Source of the DNA: Mycobacterium adipatum
GTDB lineage: Bacteria; Actinomycetota; Actinomycetes; Mycobacteriales; Mycobacteriaceae
Assembly (NCBI RefSeq): GCF_001644575.1
Contig: NZ_CP015597.1
Coordinates: 62,001-126,000, forward strand
Length of the DNA stretch: 64,000 bases
Reading direction: 5' to 3'
Positions 47,340 through 56,709 of the stretch are shown piece by piece. Numbering within the stretch: position 1 is the first letter of the stretch; every line of letters starts with the position of its first letter. Under the pieces are notes generated by a model. The model was not told the origin of the DNA and ran no database searches. It worked only from the letters and a program-made list of their open reading frames with translations. The translations under genes were made by a program, and so were the position numbers.

Positions 47340-48485
47340 ATGGAACCGATGTCGTGGGCGGCAGTGGCCAGCACCCTGTGGGCGCACCGGCGCAAGCTCT
47401 ATGCCGCGGCTGCGATGCTCGCGCCGTTTGCCCTGGTCGCAGTGCTGCTGATATTCGTGCTGTTCTTCGGCGGCGGCTCGCCGTCGACCAAGGATGCGGC
47501 GCTGACCACACCGCAGTGCGCTCAGCAGATGCAGTCTCAAGGGGTCGACGCGGGCCGGGGTGTGCAGTTCGGGCCGGGGCCGGTCAACAACGGCAAGGCG
47601 GTGATCGCCGCTGGCATTCAGATGCGGATCCCCGAGAAGGGCATCATCGTCGCCCTGGCCACCGCCATGCAGGAGTCCGGCATGCGCAACCTGGCCAACC
47701 CGAATGTTCCTGAGTCGCTGCAGATCCCGAACGAAGGTGTGGGCCACGATCACCAGTCGGTTGGCATCTTTCAGCAGCAGCCATGGTGGGGAACCATCCG
47801 CGACCTGATGACGCCGCGGATCTCGGCGCTGAAGTTCTACGCCGGACTGCTCAAGGTCGGTGGCTGGCAGCAGATGGCGCCCACGGTGGCCGCGCAGGCA
47901 GTGCAGCGCTCAGCGTTTCCCGACGCCTACGCCGACGACGTGGCAGCTGCGACGCTGTTCTACCGCCAGCATCTGCGTGAGGTCATGACAGCTGCCGGAC
48001 CGGGTGCTGCCACACCGGACTCGATGAACAGCGGCGAAACCGAAAACATGTGCGCCGCATCGCGTCCCCGCGCCTCACGCTCGGTGTACAACCTGTCCAA
48101 ACTGCCGCCCGGAAAAGCCCCCGAGGACCGTCTGCAGCGCTACACCATCCTCACCAACCGCGCGGTCTCGGCAGCCTTCCCGCAGATCCAGACGATCGGC
48201 GGGTACCGGCAGGACGCGATGAAATGGCATCCCCAGGGCCTGGCGCTCGACGTCATGATCCCGAACTACCTCAGCCCGCAGGGCATCGCACTCGGCAACG
48301 GGGTGCTGCAGTTCCTCCTCAAGAACGCAAAAACCCTCGGCATCGACCACGCGATCTGGCGCCAACGCATCTACTACCCCAGCGGCACATCCGAACCGAT
48401 GGAAGACCGCGGCGGCCTGACCGCCAACCACTTCGACCACGTGCACCTCGCCACCATCGGCGGCGGCTACCCCACCCCGCAATGA
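47340..48485 (+). CDS. Two-module cell-wall hydrolase (A+B)
   Basis: A 381-aa protein: membrane segment (about residues 20-43); module A, lysozyme-like ('AIAGIQ...ATAMQESGMRNLANP', Glu112), about residues 78-215; module B about 265-378, a LAS-type metallopeptidase pattern with 'WHPQGLALDVMIP' (His297, Asp304) and 'NHFDHVHLA' (His367, His369). Module A stands alone in the product of 44854-45477 and module B alone in that of 48510-49157. It probably cuts both glycan and peptide bonds at the transfer site. Confidence 0.7.
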   Translation: MEPMSWAAVASTLWAHRRKLYAAAAMLAPFALVAVLLIFVLFFGGGSPSTKDAALTTPQCAQQMQSQGVDAGRGVQFGPGPVNNGKAVIAAGIQMRIPEKGIIVALATAMQESGMRNLANPNVPESLQIPNEGVGHDHQSVGIFQQQPWWGTIRDLMTPRISALKFYAGLLKVGGWQQMAPTVAAQAVQRSAFPDAYADDVAAATLFYRQHLREVMTAAGPGAATPDSMNSGETENMCAASRPRASRSVYNLSKLPPGKAPEDRLQRYTILTNRAVSAAFPQIQTIGGYRQDAMKWHPQGLALDVMIPNYLSPQGIALGNGVLQFLLKNAKTLGIDHAIWRQRIYYPSGTSEPMEDRGGLTANHFDHVHLATIGGGYPTPQ

Positions 48486-48509
48486 CGTCCACGCCAGGAG
48501 ATAGAGCCC

Positions 48510-49157
48510 ATGGAGTACTACGAACCGCCGCCCAACCCACTGACCCTGGGGCTCGACGGCGTCGCCCTGGTCACCCTGTGGAGCCTGCTCACCCTGCTGA
48601 TCGCCGCTCCAATCGCCGACATCGCCGCGCGAGCGATCCTCACCCGCTGCTTCATGCCGCGCAGTGAACTGCGGCGGCGTGTGAGCCCGGCTCGTATCAC
48701 CATCGCCGCCGTGGCGGCGCTGGCCCTGGCCGCCGTCGCAGGGTGGTTCCTTCTCGCGCCGGCCCTTAACCCGGCCCTGGCCGCAGCGGACACCACCTCC
48801 GACGCCGGACTGCAACGCGACCCGATCGCCGTCAATCACGCAGTGGCCGAGCATTTCCCACAGATTCAGGACATCGCAGGTTTCCGACCTGACCCGTTCG
48901 GTGAACACGAACAGGGCCGGGCACTGGACGTCCTCATTCCCGGCGACCCGACCATCCCGCAGAGCATCGCCTTGGGCGACGACATCCGGGACTTTCTGCT
49001 GCAGCGCGCCAACGAACTCGGCGTGCAGCACGTGATCTGGCGCCAGCACCTCTACCGCGCCGACGGCACCGCCGAGCCGATGCAACCCCGCGACAGTGAC
49101 GTCGCCAATCACTTCACCCACCTGCACGTCACCACCGCAGGCCCGGGTTACCCGTGA
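48510..49157 (+). CDS. Membrane-anchored LAS-type peptidase-like protein (module B alone)
   Basis: A 215-aa protein with two hydrophobic segments (about residues 18-38 and 63-92) and an outer domain 'HEQGRALDVLIPG' (His133, Asp140) ... 'NHFTHLHVTTAG' (His204, His206). These match the C-terminal half of the 381-aa neighbour nearly position by position, including 'VIWRQHLYRADGTAEPM'. Zinc-dependent peptidoglycan peptidase activity is inferred. Confidence 0.65.
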   Translation: MEYYEPPPNPLTLGLDGVALVTLWSLLTLLIAAPIADIAARAILTRCFMPRSELRRRVSPARITIAAVAALALAAVAGWFLLAPALNPALAAADTTSDAGLQRDPIAVNHAVAEHFPQIQDIAGFRPDPFGEHEQGRALDVLIPGDPTIPQSIALGDDIRDFLLQRANELGVQHVIWRQHLYRADGTAEPMQPRDSDVANHFTHLHVTTAGPGYP

Positions 49158-49201
49158 CCGTTCGAGCCCGCTTCACCAGCCATTGCGAAAGGACATGCGC
49201 C

Positions 49202-49249
49202 ATGACCCACGATCACGACGACCGCGCGAGCAGCGGTGGTGCGCGATGA
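49202..49249 (+). CDS. Micro-ORF, 15 aa, coupled to the next gene
   Basis: ATG 49202 follows GAAAGGA at a good distance and encodes MTHDHDDRASSGGAR. Its TGA overlaps the ATG of the 232-aa gene (ATGA at 49246), which has no ribosome site of its own. It is likely a translational linker. Confidence 0.4.
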   Translation: MTHDHDDRASSGGAR

Positions 49250-49944
49250 GGCAGCGATGGGCAATGCTGCGCTATCGGTGGCGCAGGGTCCCGACGCGCA
49301 CCCGGATGGGCGCCCTGATCGCGGCAGTCGCGATCGCCGGCCTGACATGGCAGTACTACTCGGTCGAAGACGTGGCACCGAACGCAGAGCAGCAGGTGGC
49401 GCCAGGTGAGATCGACCACGAGGGTCACGACCACGGTCCTGAAGACGGCCACGCGCACGGCGAGTACCAACCCGACCCCAGCGAGCTGCCGCCCCCGCCG
49501 GACTTCTCCCCGGAGGCGGCACGCGTCATTGCAGAACGATTTGCGTCGAACTTCGCCTCCCCCAACGGCAATCGTGACGACTGGCTTGCCCGCATCGCCC
49601 CCGATGTGATGCCCGAGCTGCTCGACCAATACCGGCTCACCGACATCCGCAACGTCCCGCAGGCCAGCGTGGCGAAGGTTGACGGCCCGCTGGCTGCCGA
49701 TCCGATCCTGCCCACCTTTCAGGTCGCATACAGCGACGGTTCCGCCGTAGAGATCACACTCGAGATGGCTGTGGATGGGTGGAAGATCAGCACCGTCGTC
49801 CCCGTGCAAGCTCAGGCGCCGTCCCCGCCGGCTGCCCCCGCGGACCCAGCGCAGCCCCCCGCGGCGCCGGCGCCGTCATCGGAGACCGTGGCCCCGACGT
49901 CCGCGATACCCGGAGCGATCCCGATCTCGCTGGCCGCGCCGTGA
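49246..49944 (+). CDS. T4SS accessory membrane protein
   Basis: A 232-aa protein: basic start, one membrane segment (about residues 22-38), a His/Glu/Asp-rich stretch ('DHEGHDHGPEDGHAHGE') that may bind metal, then an outer domain ('EAARVIAERFASNFASPNG...WLARIAPDVMPELLDQYRL'), and a Pro/Ala tail. The outer domain resembles the NTF2-like domains of VirB8/TcpC-type proteins. Start 49246 is chosen for its coupling to the micro-ORF. Confidence 0.5.
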   Translation: MRQRWAMLRYRWRRVPTRTRMGALIAAVAIAGLTWQYYSVEDVAPNAEQQVAPGEIDHEGHDHGPEDGHAHGEYQPDPSELPPPPDFSPEAARVIAERFASNFASPNGNRDDWLARIAPDVMPELLDQYRLTDIRNVPQASVAKVDGPLAADPILPTFQVAYSDGSAVEITLEMAVDGWKISTVVPVQAQAPSPPAAPADPAQPPAAPAPSSETVAPTSAIPGAIPISLAAP

Positions 49945-50057
49945 AACCCAGGCTCGTGGCGCACCGCAGGATCGCACGACCAGTTCACGGTGTCTGTCCG
50001 GCACCCGATGATGTGCTCAAGCAGCTCGCCTCAACCAGCGGAAAGGACAGTCCCTGA
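49941..50057 (+). CDS. Small ORF (38 aa) between T4SS genes
   Basis: GTG 49941 overlaps the upstream stop as GTGA. The 38-aa frame (MKPRLVAHRRIARPVHGVCP...) ends TGATG over the start of the coupling ATPase gene. GAAAGGA inside it at 50041-50047 may serve the ATPase start. It is probably translated, perhaps only for coupling. Confidence 0.4.
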   Translation: MKPRLVAHRRIARPVHGVCPAPDDVLKQLASTSGKDSP

Positions 50058-52828
50058 TGGCTCCCAGCGGCAAAACCGTGCCCGCCAAGTCGTCTTCATC
50101 GGCCGCTGCGCCGAGCGGCCGGCCCTACGCAACCAGCGGCGCCGAACTGAACCGGCCTTACGTCCCCGGCGAGAGCGCCGCCGAGCAGAAGCAGGCCGCC
50201 GAGAGCTGGCGCTGGATCCTGATGGCCGCTCTCGCCGTGGCCGTGGTTCTGGGCTACACCAAGGTGTGGCCGGCCGCCCAAGAGTTCCTTTACCGTCCCT
50301 CACCAGCGCGGGACTACCTGCTACCGCCGTCACCTGAGCCGTTGTACGTCATCGCCGGCGTTGGTGTCGGGTGGTTCTGGATCCTATTCATCGCCGCCCC
50401 GGTGGTCGCCGCGGTCCTGGCCGCACTGTGGTGGGCCATGTTGTCCTGGTCCAACCATCGTGCCCGTTCCGGGCATATCGGGCAGGTGCGCCCGGGACAG
50501 CACTGGACCGGCGAGCAGTACCCCACCGTGCCGCTCATCCTGGCCGGCGCCGCTGTGCTTTTGGCGGCCTCCGGTGTGCTGCTGCGCTGGGCGGCACCCT
50601 CCGCCACGCATCTGCCGGGCCGGCTTCTGGTGGTGGCGGTGCTCGTCACCGCGGCGTTCGGGTTCTGGCAATACGCCCGCTGGGCCTACGCGCGTGGCCT
50701 GGTCACCCGTCAAATCAACAAGATCACCTTTCTGATCTCGCCGGCGCTGGGGTGGCCGGATCTGCGGGCTGGGCGCGTGCGCGTCGAACGCTGCGCCCAT
50801 CCCCGCGGGAAACCGGCGTTCCCCAAGGTGATCAAGCTGCTCTACGGTCAGCACCCCCGATCGGTCGGCGAAGAGCTCACTGCCGAGATCGCCGCAGTTC
50901 TGCACGAAGTCACCAGGCGCACCTACGTTTTCGAGCACGATCCCTTGGCGCGGGCGCTGACCGCGACCGAGACCGTCGTGGTCGAAGAGGACGTGGTCGT
51001 CGACGCCGAGTCGGTCCTGGCGCCGCTGGTGGCGTCCTGGTTCGATGCCGCGGCTCAGATCGCCTCAGTGACTGTGGACAAGCCCGCCCCGGTATTGGAC
51101 TCCGCGGTCAGCACGGTTGCTCACGGCGAGGGGACAATGAATCCGCAGCTAGACATGGACGACGAGCTGGCGGCACGGTCGGCGTCCACGGGTAACGACG
51201 CGATCGCTGCGCGGATCCGAGAGTTCACCGTCGGGTTCGCGTACAACCTCAAGGTCAGTTCGGCCTTCCGGCGCGGTGCGATCGAGGGCATGGTCTCCGA
51301 CTCGCTCGGCGGATCGTGGGAAGCCGAGTGGAGCATGGCATCGCGCCGTGTCCGATTCGTCCGCAGCCCCGGCCTGCCGACCATGGTCGATCCGCCCCTG
51401 GACTTCCCAGACGTGACTCGGGCCAGCGTCCGCTCGCTCTACAAGAACACCGTCATCCCCTTCGGCATCGATGCATACGGCAACGTCGTCGGCTGGGACT
51501 TCAAACAGTCACCGCACTTCCTCATCGCCGGCGCGACCTCCACCGGTAAGACCTCGGTGCTGATGACGATCGCCACCCAGTGCGCACGCCGCGGCTTCAA
51601 CGTCGTCTGGGTCGACCCGAAGGGCTTCGACTCCCCCGGCATGCGCAGCTGGCCCAACGTCTCACTGGTGACCGCCGGCACCGACGAGGACGGCCTCGTC
51701 GGTCACACCGCAGCGCTGCGCCTGATCGCCGACACCATGACCGACCGGCTGTCTCAGGTGAAGATCAACCCCAACCGCGCCGACGACTTCGATCCCATCA
51801 TCGTGATCACCGATGAGTTCTCGAACCTGGCCGTCGCCCTCGGCCAGTTCTACAAGACCTACAAGACCTCCAAGGAACGCGGCGAACCACCGACCGCGAC
51901 GGATATCGGAATCTTGCTGCGAACCGCCCGTGCGGTCGGCATCCACATGGCACTCGGCATCCAACGCCCGGACACCATGTTCATTGCCGGTGAGGCGCGC
52001 GACAACACCGCGCTACGCGTCGCGATGGGCCGACTGCGATCCAAAGACGCCGCCATCATGATGTTTAACGACGCGGTGGCCGGCACCAGATTGCAGCCCG
52101 GCATCAAAGGCCGTGGCACCGTGCAGCTGCCGGACGGATCGTTCCGCGAGATGCAGGCCTTCTACACGCCACGCGTGCCCGCAACCGAGGAGCAAGACGC
52201 CGCCCTGACTGACCACGAACGCGCCATCTTGACCGAGCTGCAAAACGTGGACAGTTTCTGGCCTCGCCGCGTCGTCGACAGTGCCCTGCGCGGTTACGAT
52301 CCCGAGGACGACGAGCAAGAGATGTCGTTCAAGATGATCCGCGAATCGCCCGTCGTTCTGGCATCGGACCGGCCCGATCTGGATCCCCTGCACCCGTCCT
52401 ATGTGCGGCCGATGATGGCACTTCGCCGGCCAACGATGGACGACGAGCACGGCGACACAAGCGAAGACCTGCCAGCGACGCATCCGAGTCCTGCAACCGG
52501 GCCGGACGGCGCAGCGAAACCGGCGCCTTTCAACGAGGCGGTAGACGGATTCGACGACGAGTATCTGCCCACCGTCGACGACGAATACGGGCCTCCTATT
52601 CCGGTGTCGGCAAACGAGCTTCAACACGGTGATCTGGTCAATATCGGTGACATTGACGGTGTCATGGACTGGAAGTACGTTCACGCTGAGCCCTACCTCA
52701 CCGATGACGTTGACGGTGGTGACCGGCTGGTGATCCCGTATCGGGACCTCGACGACGGCCGCCATGCGGGCGACATCGACGTCGATCCCTACGAAGTGAT
52801 GCAGGCTCGGCAACTGCATATGCACTAG
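50057..52828 (+). CDS. TcpA/FtsK-like coupling ATPase
   Basis: A 923-aa protein: disordered start, about four membrane segments within residues 50-230, then a P-loop motor with Walker A 'IAGATSTGKTSVLMT' (about residues 490-503) and Walker B 'IIVITDEFSNLAVAL' (about 580-594), plus 'LLRTARAVGIHMALGIQRPD', typical of FtsK/VirD4-type DNA pumps. The acidic C-terminal 150 residues are extra. It would bring the DNA-relaxase complex to the T4SS. No relaxase gene is in this window. Confidence 0.8.
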   Translation: MAPSGKTVPAKSSSSAAAPSGRPYATSGAELNRPYVPGESAAEQKQAAESWRWILMAALAVAVVLGYTKVWPAAQEFLYRPSPARDYLLPPSPEPLYVIAGVGVGWFWILFIAAPVVAAVLAALWWAMLSWSNHRARSGHIGQVRPGQHWTGEQYPTVPLILAGAAVLLAASGVLLRWAAPSATHLPGRLLVVAVLVTAAFGFWQYARWAYARGLVTRQINKITFLISPALGWPDLRAGRVRVERCAHPRGKPAFPKVIKLLYGQHPRSVGEELTAEIAAVLHEVTRRTYVFEHDPLARALTATETVVVEEDVVVDAESVLAPLVASWFDAAAQIASVTVDKPAPVLDSAVSTVAHGEGTMNPQLDMDDELAARSASTGNDAIAARIREFTVGFAYNLKVSSAFRRGAIEGMVSDSLGGSWEAEWSMASRRVRFVRSPGLPTMVDPPLDFPDVTRASVRSLYKNTVIPFGIDAYGNVVGWDFKQSPHFLIAGATSTGKTSVLMTIATQCARRGFNVVWVDPKGFDSPGMRSWPNVSLVTAGTDEDGLVGHTAALRLIADTMTDRLSQVKINPNRADDFDPIIVITDEFSNLAVALGQFYKTYKTSKERGEPPTATDIGILLRTARAVGIHMALGIQRPDTMFIAGEARDNTALRVAMGRLRSKDAAIMMFNDAVAGTRLQPGIKGRGTVQLPDGSFREMQAFYTPRVPATEEQDAALTDHERAILTELQNVDSFWPRRVVDSALRGYDPEDDEQEMSFKMIRESPVVLASDRPDLDPLHPSYVRPMMALRRPTMDDEHGDTSEDLPATHPSPATGPDGAAKPAPFNEAVDGFDDEYLPTVDDEYGPPIPVSANELQHGDLVNIGDIDGVMDWKYVHAEPYLTDDVDGGDRLVIPYRDLDDGRHAGDIDVDPYEVMQARQLHMH

Positions 52829-52852
52829 TGCGAACGCGAAGGAGAGTCGGTT

Positions 52853-53242
52853 TTGGCACCCAGGAAGAAGAACGGCCGGGCCGCTGCGGAAGCGGCCTAT
52901 GCCAATCTGCTCAAGGACAACACCGCTCTCGTCGGTGACGTCGGAGAAGCCTTCGACCGCTACGTCGCCAGTTTGGAGGCCGCAGCCCAGGCCCGCGAAC
53001 AGTTCGAGGAAGCACGCACGGCCGCCGTGAAAGCGGGTGCAGTCACCAACGACCAGCTCGACCAGATGGGCTACAAGAAAACCTCGAAACTGCCCGCACC
53101 GCCGGCCCGCCCGGCGGACAAATCCAGCCAGGAATCACCAGGGGCCGATGCCGGCTCCTCGCTTAGCTCGAACACCAACGGTGCCGCGCTCGGCGGCACC
53201 AAACTGACGTCCACGGGCGTCGGAACAGGGGAGGGAAGCTGA
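52853..53242 (+). CDS. Small coiled-coil protein
   Basis: A 129-aa protein from TTG 52853, supported by GAAGGAGA eight bases upstream. Basic start, a coiled coil (about residues 10-60, 'EAFDRYVASLEAAAQAREQFEEAR'), then a disordered Ser/Gly tail. It follows the coupling ATPase by 24 bases and may assist it. Function unknown. Confidence 0.5.
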   Translation: MAPRKKNGRAAAEAAYANLLKDNTALVGDVGEAFDRYVASLEAAAQAREQFEEARTAAVKAGAVTNDQLDQMGYKKTSKLPAPPARPADKSSQESPGADAGSSLSSNTNGAALGGTKLTSTGVGTGEGS

Positions 53243-53243
53243 C

Positions 53244-53438
53244 ATGACGCCAATCGAATTACTGGCGCAGCAATCGCAGGAACAGCACGCGCGCTACCAC
53301 GCCCTGTTTGGGCTCAACCCCGCCGGCGGTGAGGGTCTGCGCGACTTGGCACGCCGCGCCCGCGAGGTCGGCCTGCGCGAGCGGCAGGTGCGCCAAGGCG
53401 TCATCAACCTCAACTTCTCGACCAGAGTCACCGGATGA
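53244..53438 (+). CDS. Small hypothetical protein
   Basis: A 64-aa helical, Arg/Gln-rich protein (MTPIELLAQQSQEQHARYHA...). It starts one base after the coiled-coil gene's end and overlaps the next gene by four bases. The overlaps support translation. No domain recognised. Confidence 0.5.
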   Translation: MTPIELLAQQSQEQHARYHALFGLNPAGGEGLRDLARRAREVGLRERQVRQGVINLNFSTRVTG

Positions 53439-54346
53439 GCACCGGAAGCGGCGGCCCCTTCGCCGAATACACCGGCCTCGACAACTTGCCGCTGGACAAC
53501 TTCGGCGGAACCGCTGACAACAGCGCCGATGTCACCGACAACAGCGCCGACGTCAACGTCACCGGCGCCAACGACGTCGCGGCAAACGCCCAAGCGGAGG
53601 CCGCGGAGATCGCCGCGGTGCCCGACCCGCAGTCGCCCGCCGGCCAGGCGGCCATCCTTGCGATCATCGAGAAGTACCACGGCAAAAGCGCTGGCACCGT
53701 CGAAGGATCGGCAGCCACCGAGCAGGCCAACGGATCTCAGGCCGCCGACAGCGGCAGCGACAAAGACGACGATGACGACGACGAGGGCAGCGACGAGATG
53801 AGTGGCACAGGCAGCGGTACCAGCCTGATGGACATTCTCGGTCAGCTGCTCGGTGCCGGCGGCTCAGGCATGCAGGGTATGCAGGGCATGAACCCGATGG
53901 GCCAGCAGGGCATGAGTCCGTTCGGTCAGCAAGGTATGAGCCCGTTCGGCGACCCGTACGGCCAGCAGGGTGCCGCCACGCCCGCAGCCGACCCGTTCGC
54001 CGACCCGTTCGCGGGATCCTCAGCAGGTGGTGTGCCGGCGACCACGGCCAGCTACAACGCTGCCGCCGATCCGTTCGCGACCGCCCCATCCGGGGGCAGC
54101 GGAACAGTCACCACGGCCAGCACTGACGCCAATGCCGCCGCGGACCCGTTCTCCACAGCCGACAACAGCAGCGACGGCAACACCGACAGCGAAGACAGCG
54201 ACGGCGAGGCGACCGAGCAGGGCACAGATCCCGCGGCGGCCTCGGAATCGTCGTCCTCGGGTGTGGACGCCGGCGCGTTCGGCGGCGCCGACGGTTCGGC
54301 GGTCCCCGCCGATCCCGCCTCCGCCAGTAGCGGCGCCACACCGTAA
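53435..54346 (+). CDS. Acidic low-complexity protein
   Basis: A 303-aa protein. It has an N-terminal Asn/Asp/Val-rich stretch, a short helical unit (about residues 50-85, 'SPAGQAAILAIIEKYHGK'), a run of acidic residues, and a Met/Gly/Gln region with repeats such as 'QQGMSPFG' (three copies) and 'AADPFA' (several). It has no signal peptide or membrane segment and is likely disordered. It may be a structural or exported factor tied to the T4SS/ESX junction. Function unknown. Confidence 0.5.
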   Translation: MSTGSGGPFAEYTGLDNLPLDNFGGTADNSADVTDNSADVNVTGANDVAANAQAEAAEIAAVPDPQSPAGQAAILAIIEKYHGKSAGTVEGSAATEQANGSQAADSGSDKDDDDDDEGSDEMSGTGSGTSLMDILGQLLGAGGSGMQGMQGMNPMGQQGMSPFGQQGMSPFGDPYGQQGAATPAADPFADPFAGSSAGGVPATTASYNAAADPFATAPSGGSGTVTTASTDANAAADPFSTADNSSDGNTDSEDSDGEATEQGTDPAAASESSSSGVDAGAFGGADGSAVPADPASASSGATP

Positions 54347-54370
54347 GGGAAAGCAGGTCATTTCACCGTC

Positions 54371-56278
54371 ATGACGTCGACCATCGCTGCCAGCAGCACC
54401 CCGGTCACCTCCTGGTGGTACGGGCAAGGCCGCGCGGTCGACGTCGTACGGCGGCTGGAATCGCTCTACAGCCTCTCCCCCGCGCCGGCTGGTCCCGCAG
54501 GGCTGATCACCGCCCGACGCGACGAGCTGGTGGTCACCTTCGTGGCCGGCCTCAAATCGCCGCTGCCTTACCCCTGGAGAACCGCCGACTCCACCAACGA
54601 GGCCCGCATCCCGTGGGAAGCGGTGGACCCCGACCTCGCGCCCGACCCCGACCGCCCGGTCTACCTGGTGGCGTTCGGCACCACTGACGAAGGTGCCCTC
54701 ATCGGGCTCAATCTTGCAGCGTTTCAACGCATCAGCATCGACGGTGATGCGAACGTCGCCACTGCGCTGATCAGTCGCTGGGTGCTTGAACTGCTGACCA
54801 CCCACCCCGACATCACCATCGGGGTGACACCCGACTTGTGGCGCGGCCCCCTCACCACTCGTGTGCGACCGGTGGCGGTCGGGCGTGTCCCGCAAGTCGA
54901 CGTCCTGATCTGCGGACCGGACCTGACCTACACCGACCGCGCGCAGATCGTGTCCAACGCCGCCAGCAAGATCATGGTCGATCTCGGCAAGGACGCCGCC
55001 GTCGATACGAAGTGGACCATCACGTGCGGCCCGGATCGGCTCGGCCAGATCAGCAACGGCGTGACCCGGCCCATGTCCGCCACCTTGATCCTCCCGAGCC
55101 CCGCCGTCATTGAACGCTGCGCAGATTTGCTCACCGACCAGCCTGCAGTGGCCGCCACCCCGCTCGAACCCGCTGCAGCGGCCTCCGAGCAGCTGCAGCC
55201 CGCAGACGAGTTCGATGACACCAACACCGACCCCCGGCTGCCTGCGTGGACACCGGCCGCCGAAGGCGAAGCCAGCGCTGAGCCGATCGACTTCTTCGCC
55301 CGTTCAGCCCCCATCGCCGCCGCAGGGACCGATGACGACGCTGCCTCATGGCCAGCCGAGGACGATGGCCCCGCCGCGGCGGACCGGCCGGACGTCGGCG
55401 CTGCACCGCTTCCGGCCCCCCTCGCCGCGACCCCGGCGCCGGACACGCGCGACGACCGGACCGCTGCTGAGGCCGCGACCCCGGCCCCCGAACTCGCGCA
55501 GACATCCGGTGCGGTCGGGGATGACGCCATCGGCGAGTCCGCGGCGGAAACGGCGGCACCCGAGATCGCGCCCATCTGGAACCGCATCCTCGGCCAGGTC
55601 GACCTCAAGCCACCCCACAGCGCTCAGGCACCCGGCCCACGCGAGAAGCGTCTCAACGAACTGACGGTTTTTCTGCAGCACAACCGCTTCGCTGACAGCG
55701 GCGAGATTATCCGCGCAGTCTTCAACGGAGGGGCCTCAGAAAAGACCGTTACACAACAGGTTTCACTGCTACGTGCGCGGCTCGGAGTGACCCACGTCGG
55801 TGGCCCCAAGGCGCTACCGCCGATGAAAGACGGCGGCTACGTGCTGCACAACGCGGTGCGTTCGGACTGGTTGGAGTTCGAGCGGCTAGTCGAGATCCTC
55901 ATCGACACCACCTCGACGGCCAACCTGATTGCCGCGATGAGCCTGGTCACCGGCCCGCCCCTGGGCGGGGTGCCGCCGAAGGAGTGGGCCTGGACCAAGG
56001 ACCTGCGCGACGAGATCCGCGATCGCGTCGCCGGAGCCGCGGTCGTCCTCGCCGGCCGCCACCACTCAACCAAGAACTTCAGTGCTGCAGTGGAAATCGC
56101 ACGCAAAGGACTCTGGTACGACAACGCACGCCAAGATCTGTGGCAGATCGGTATGCAGGCCGCTCTGGACGGGCACGACAAGGACGCATACCGCGCGCTG
56201 CGCAGCCAATACCTCAGCACCGTGCCCGGACCCGACCGGGATCCGGCAGTACTCGATTTGACCAAACAAGCAGGGTAG
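54371..56278 (+). CDS. BTAD-like regulator or scaffold
   Basis: A 635-aa protein. An N-terminal domain (about residues 10-245) of mixed alpha/beta type is followed by a disordered Ala/Pro/Asp linker (about 250-410). The C-terminus has a winged-helix-like 'LNELTVFLQHNRFADSGEIIRAVFNGGASEKTVTQQVSLLRARLG', split here as its key helices, and then 'YVLHNAVRSDWLEFERLVE' leading into tandem helices as in bacterial transcriptional activator domains (BTAD). Membrane-anchored relatives occur in actinobacterial T4SS/ESX loci; this one shows no clear membrane segment. Confidence 0.5.
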   Translation: MTSTIAASSTPVTSWWYGQGRAVDVVRRLESLYSLSPAPAGPAGLITARRDELVVTFVAGLKSPLPYPWRTADSTNEARIPWEAVDPDLAPDPDRPVYLVAFGTTDEGALIGLNLAAFQRISIDGDANVATALISRWVLELLTTHPDITIGVTPDLWRGPLTTRVRPVAVGRVPQVDVLICGPDLTYTDRAQIVSNAASKIMVDLGKDAAVDTKWTITCGPDRLGQISNGVTRPMSATLILPSPAVIERCADLLTDQPAVAATPLEPAAAASEQLQPADEFDDTNTDPRLPAWTPAAEGEASAEPIDFFARSAPIAAAGTDDDAASWPAEDDGPAAADRPDVGAAPLPAPLAATPAPDTRDDRTAAEAATPAPELAQTSGAVGDDAIGESAAETAAPEIAPIWNRILGQVDLKPPHSAQAPGPREKRLNELTVFLQHNRFADSGEIIRAVFNGGASEKTVTQQVSLLRARLGVTHVGGPKALPPMKDGGYVLHNAVRSDWLEFERLVEILIDTTSTANLIAAMSLVTGPPLGGVPPKEWAWTKDLRDEIRDRVAGAAVVLAGRHHSTKNFSAAVEIARKGLWYDNARQDLWQIGMQAALDGHDKDAYRALRSQYLSTVPGPDRDPAVLDLTKQAG

Positions 56279-56284
56279 GTCCAC

Positions 56285-56521
56285 ATGCACTCGATCACGT
56301 TGTCCCAGTTCAAAGATGACGACGATGAAGTCATCACCACCGCCGCCACCGACCCGCCGGCGATGTCCGTCTCGGTGCGCACTACCGGCGAGATCGTCGA
56401 CGTTGACGCGCAACCCGAACGACTCAAACCCCTAGGCGCGGACGGCCTCGGTGAGCTATTCACCGCGTGCGCACAATCAGCGTTCGCCCACCGCTACGAC
56501 CCGCTGCAAGACGACCAGTGA
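56285..56521 (+). CDS. Small hypothetical protein
   Basis: A 78-aa acidic protein, MHSITLSQFKDDDDEVITTA..., beginning six bases after the BTAD-like gene. Strands 'MSVSVRTTGEIVDVDAQPERLKPLG' and a short helix follow. Its end overlaps the next small frame as GTGA. No family recognised. Confidence 0.45.
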   Translation: MHSITLSQFKDDDDEVITTAATDPPAMSVSVRTTGEIVDVDAQPERLKPLGADGLGELFTACAQSAFAHRYDPLQDDQ

Positions 56522-56709
56522 GCGAGGTGGCCCCATCAGGACACTGGACCGACGCCGACCGCGGCGATCTACCGCCAAGACCGGAGCGGGCGCAGCCGCC
56601 GGCAACTGCGTGCGCGCAAACACGCCTCAGCGCTCGCGGCAAACACCAACGACCAGGTACAAAGTCAAATAGGGGCAACTGTGTTAGTCGCGTTGGAGAT
56701 GGTGAGTAG
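56518..56709 (+). CDS. Small hypothetical protein
   Basis: GTG 56518 overlaps the upstream stop (GTGA). The 63-aa product begins plausibly (MSEVAPSGHWTDADRGDLPP) but becomes basic, Thr/Arg-rich and unlike its neighbours, possibly because the true end was lost to the rearrangement seen just after it (56783-56985). Confidence 0.35.
   Translation: MSEVAPSGHWTDADRGDLPPRPERAQPPATACAQTRLSARGKHQRPGTKSNRGNCVSRVGDGE

Noticed and set aside
45399..47753. 784-aa minus-strand frame opposite the T4SS genes
   Set aside because: Antisense shadow of well supported membrane-protein and hydrolase genes; His/Arg/Gly-rich without domains.
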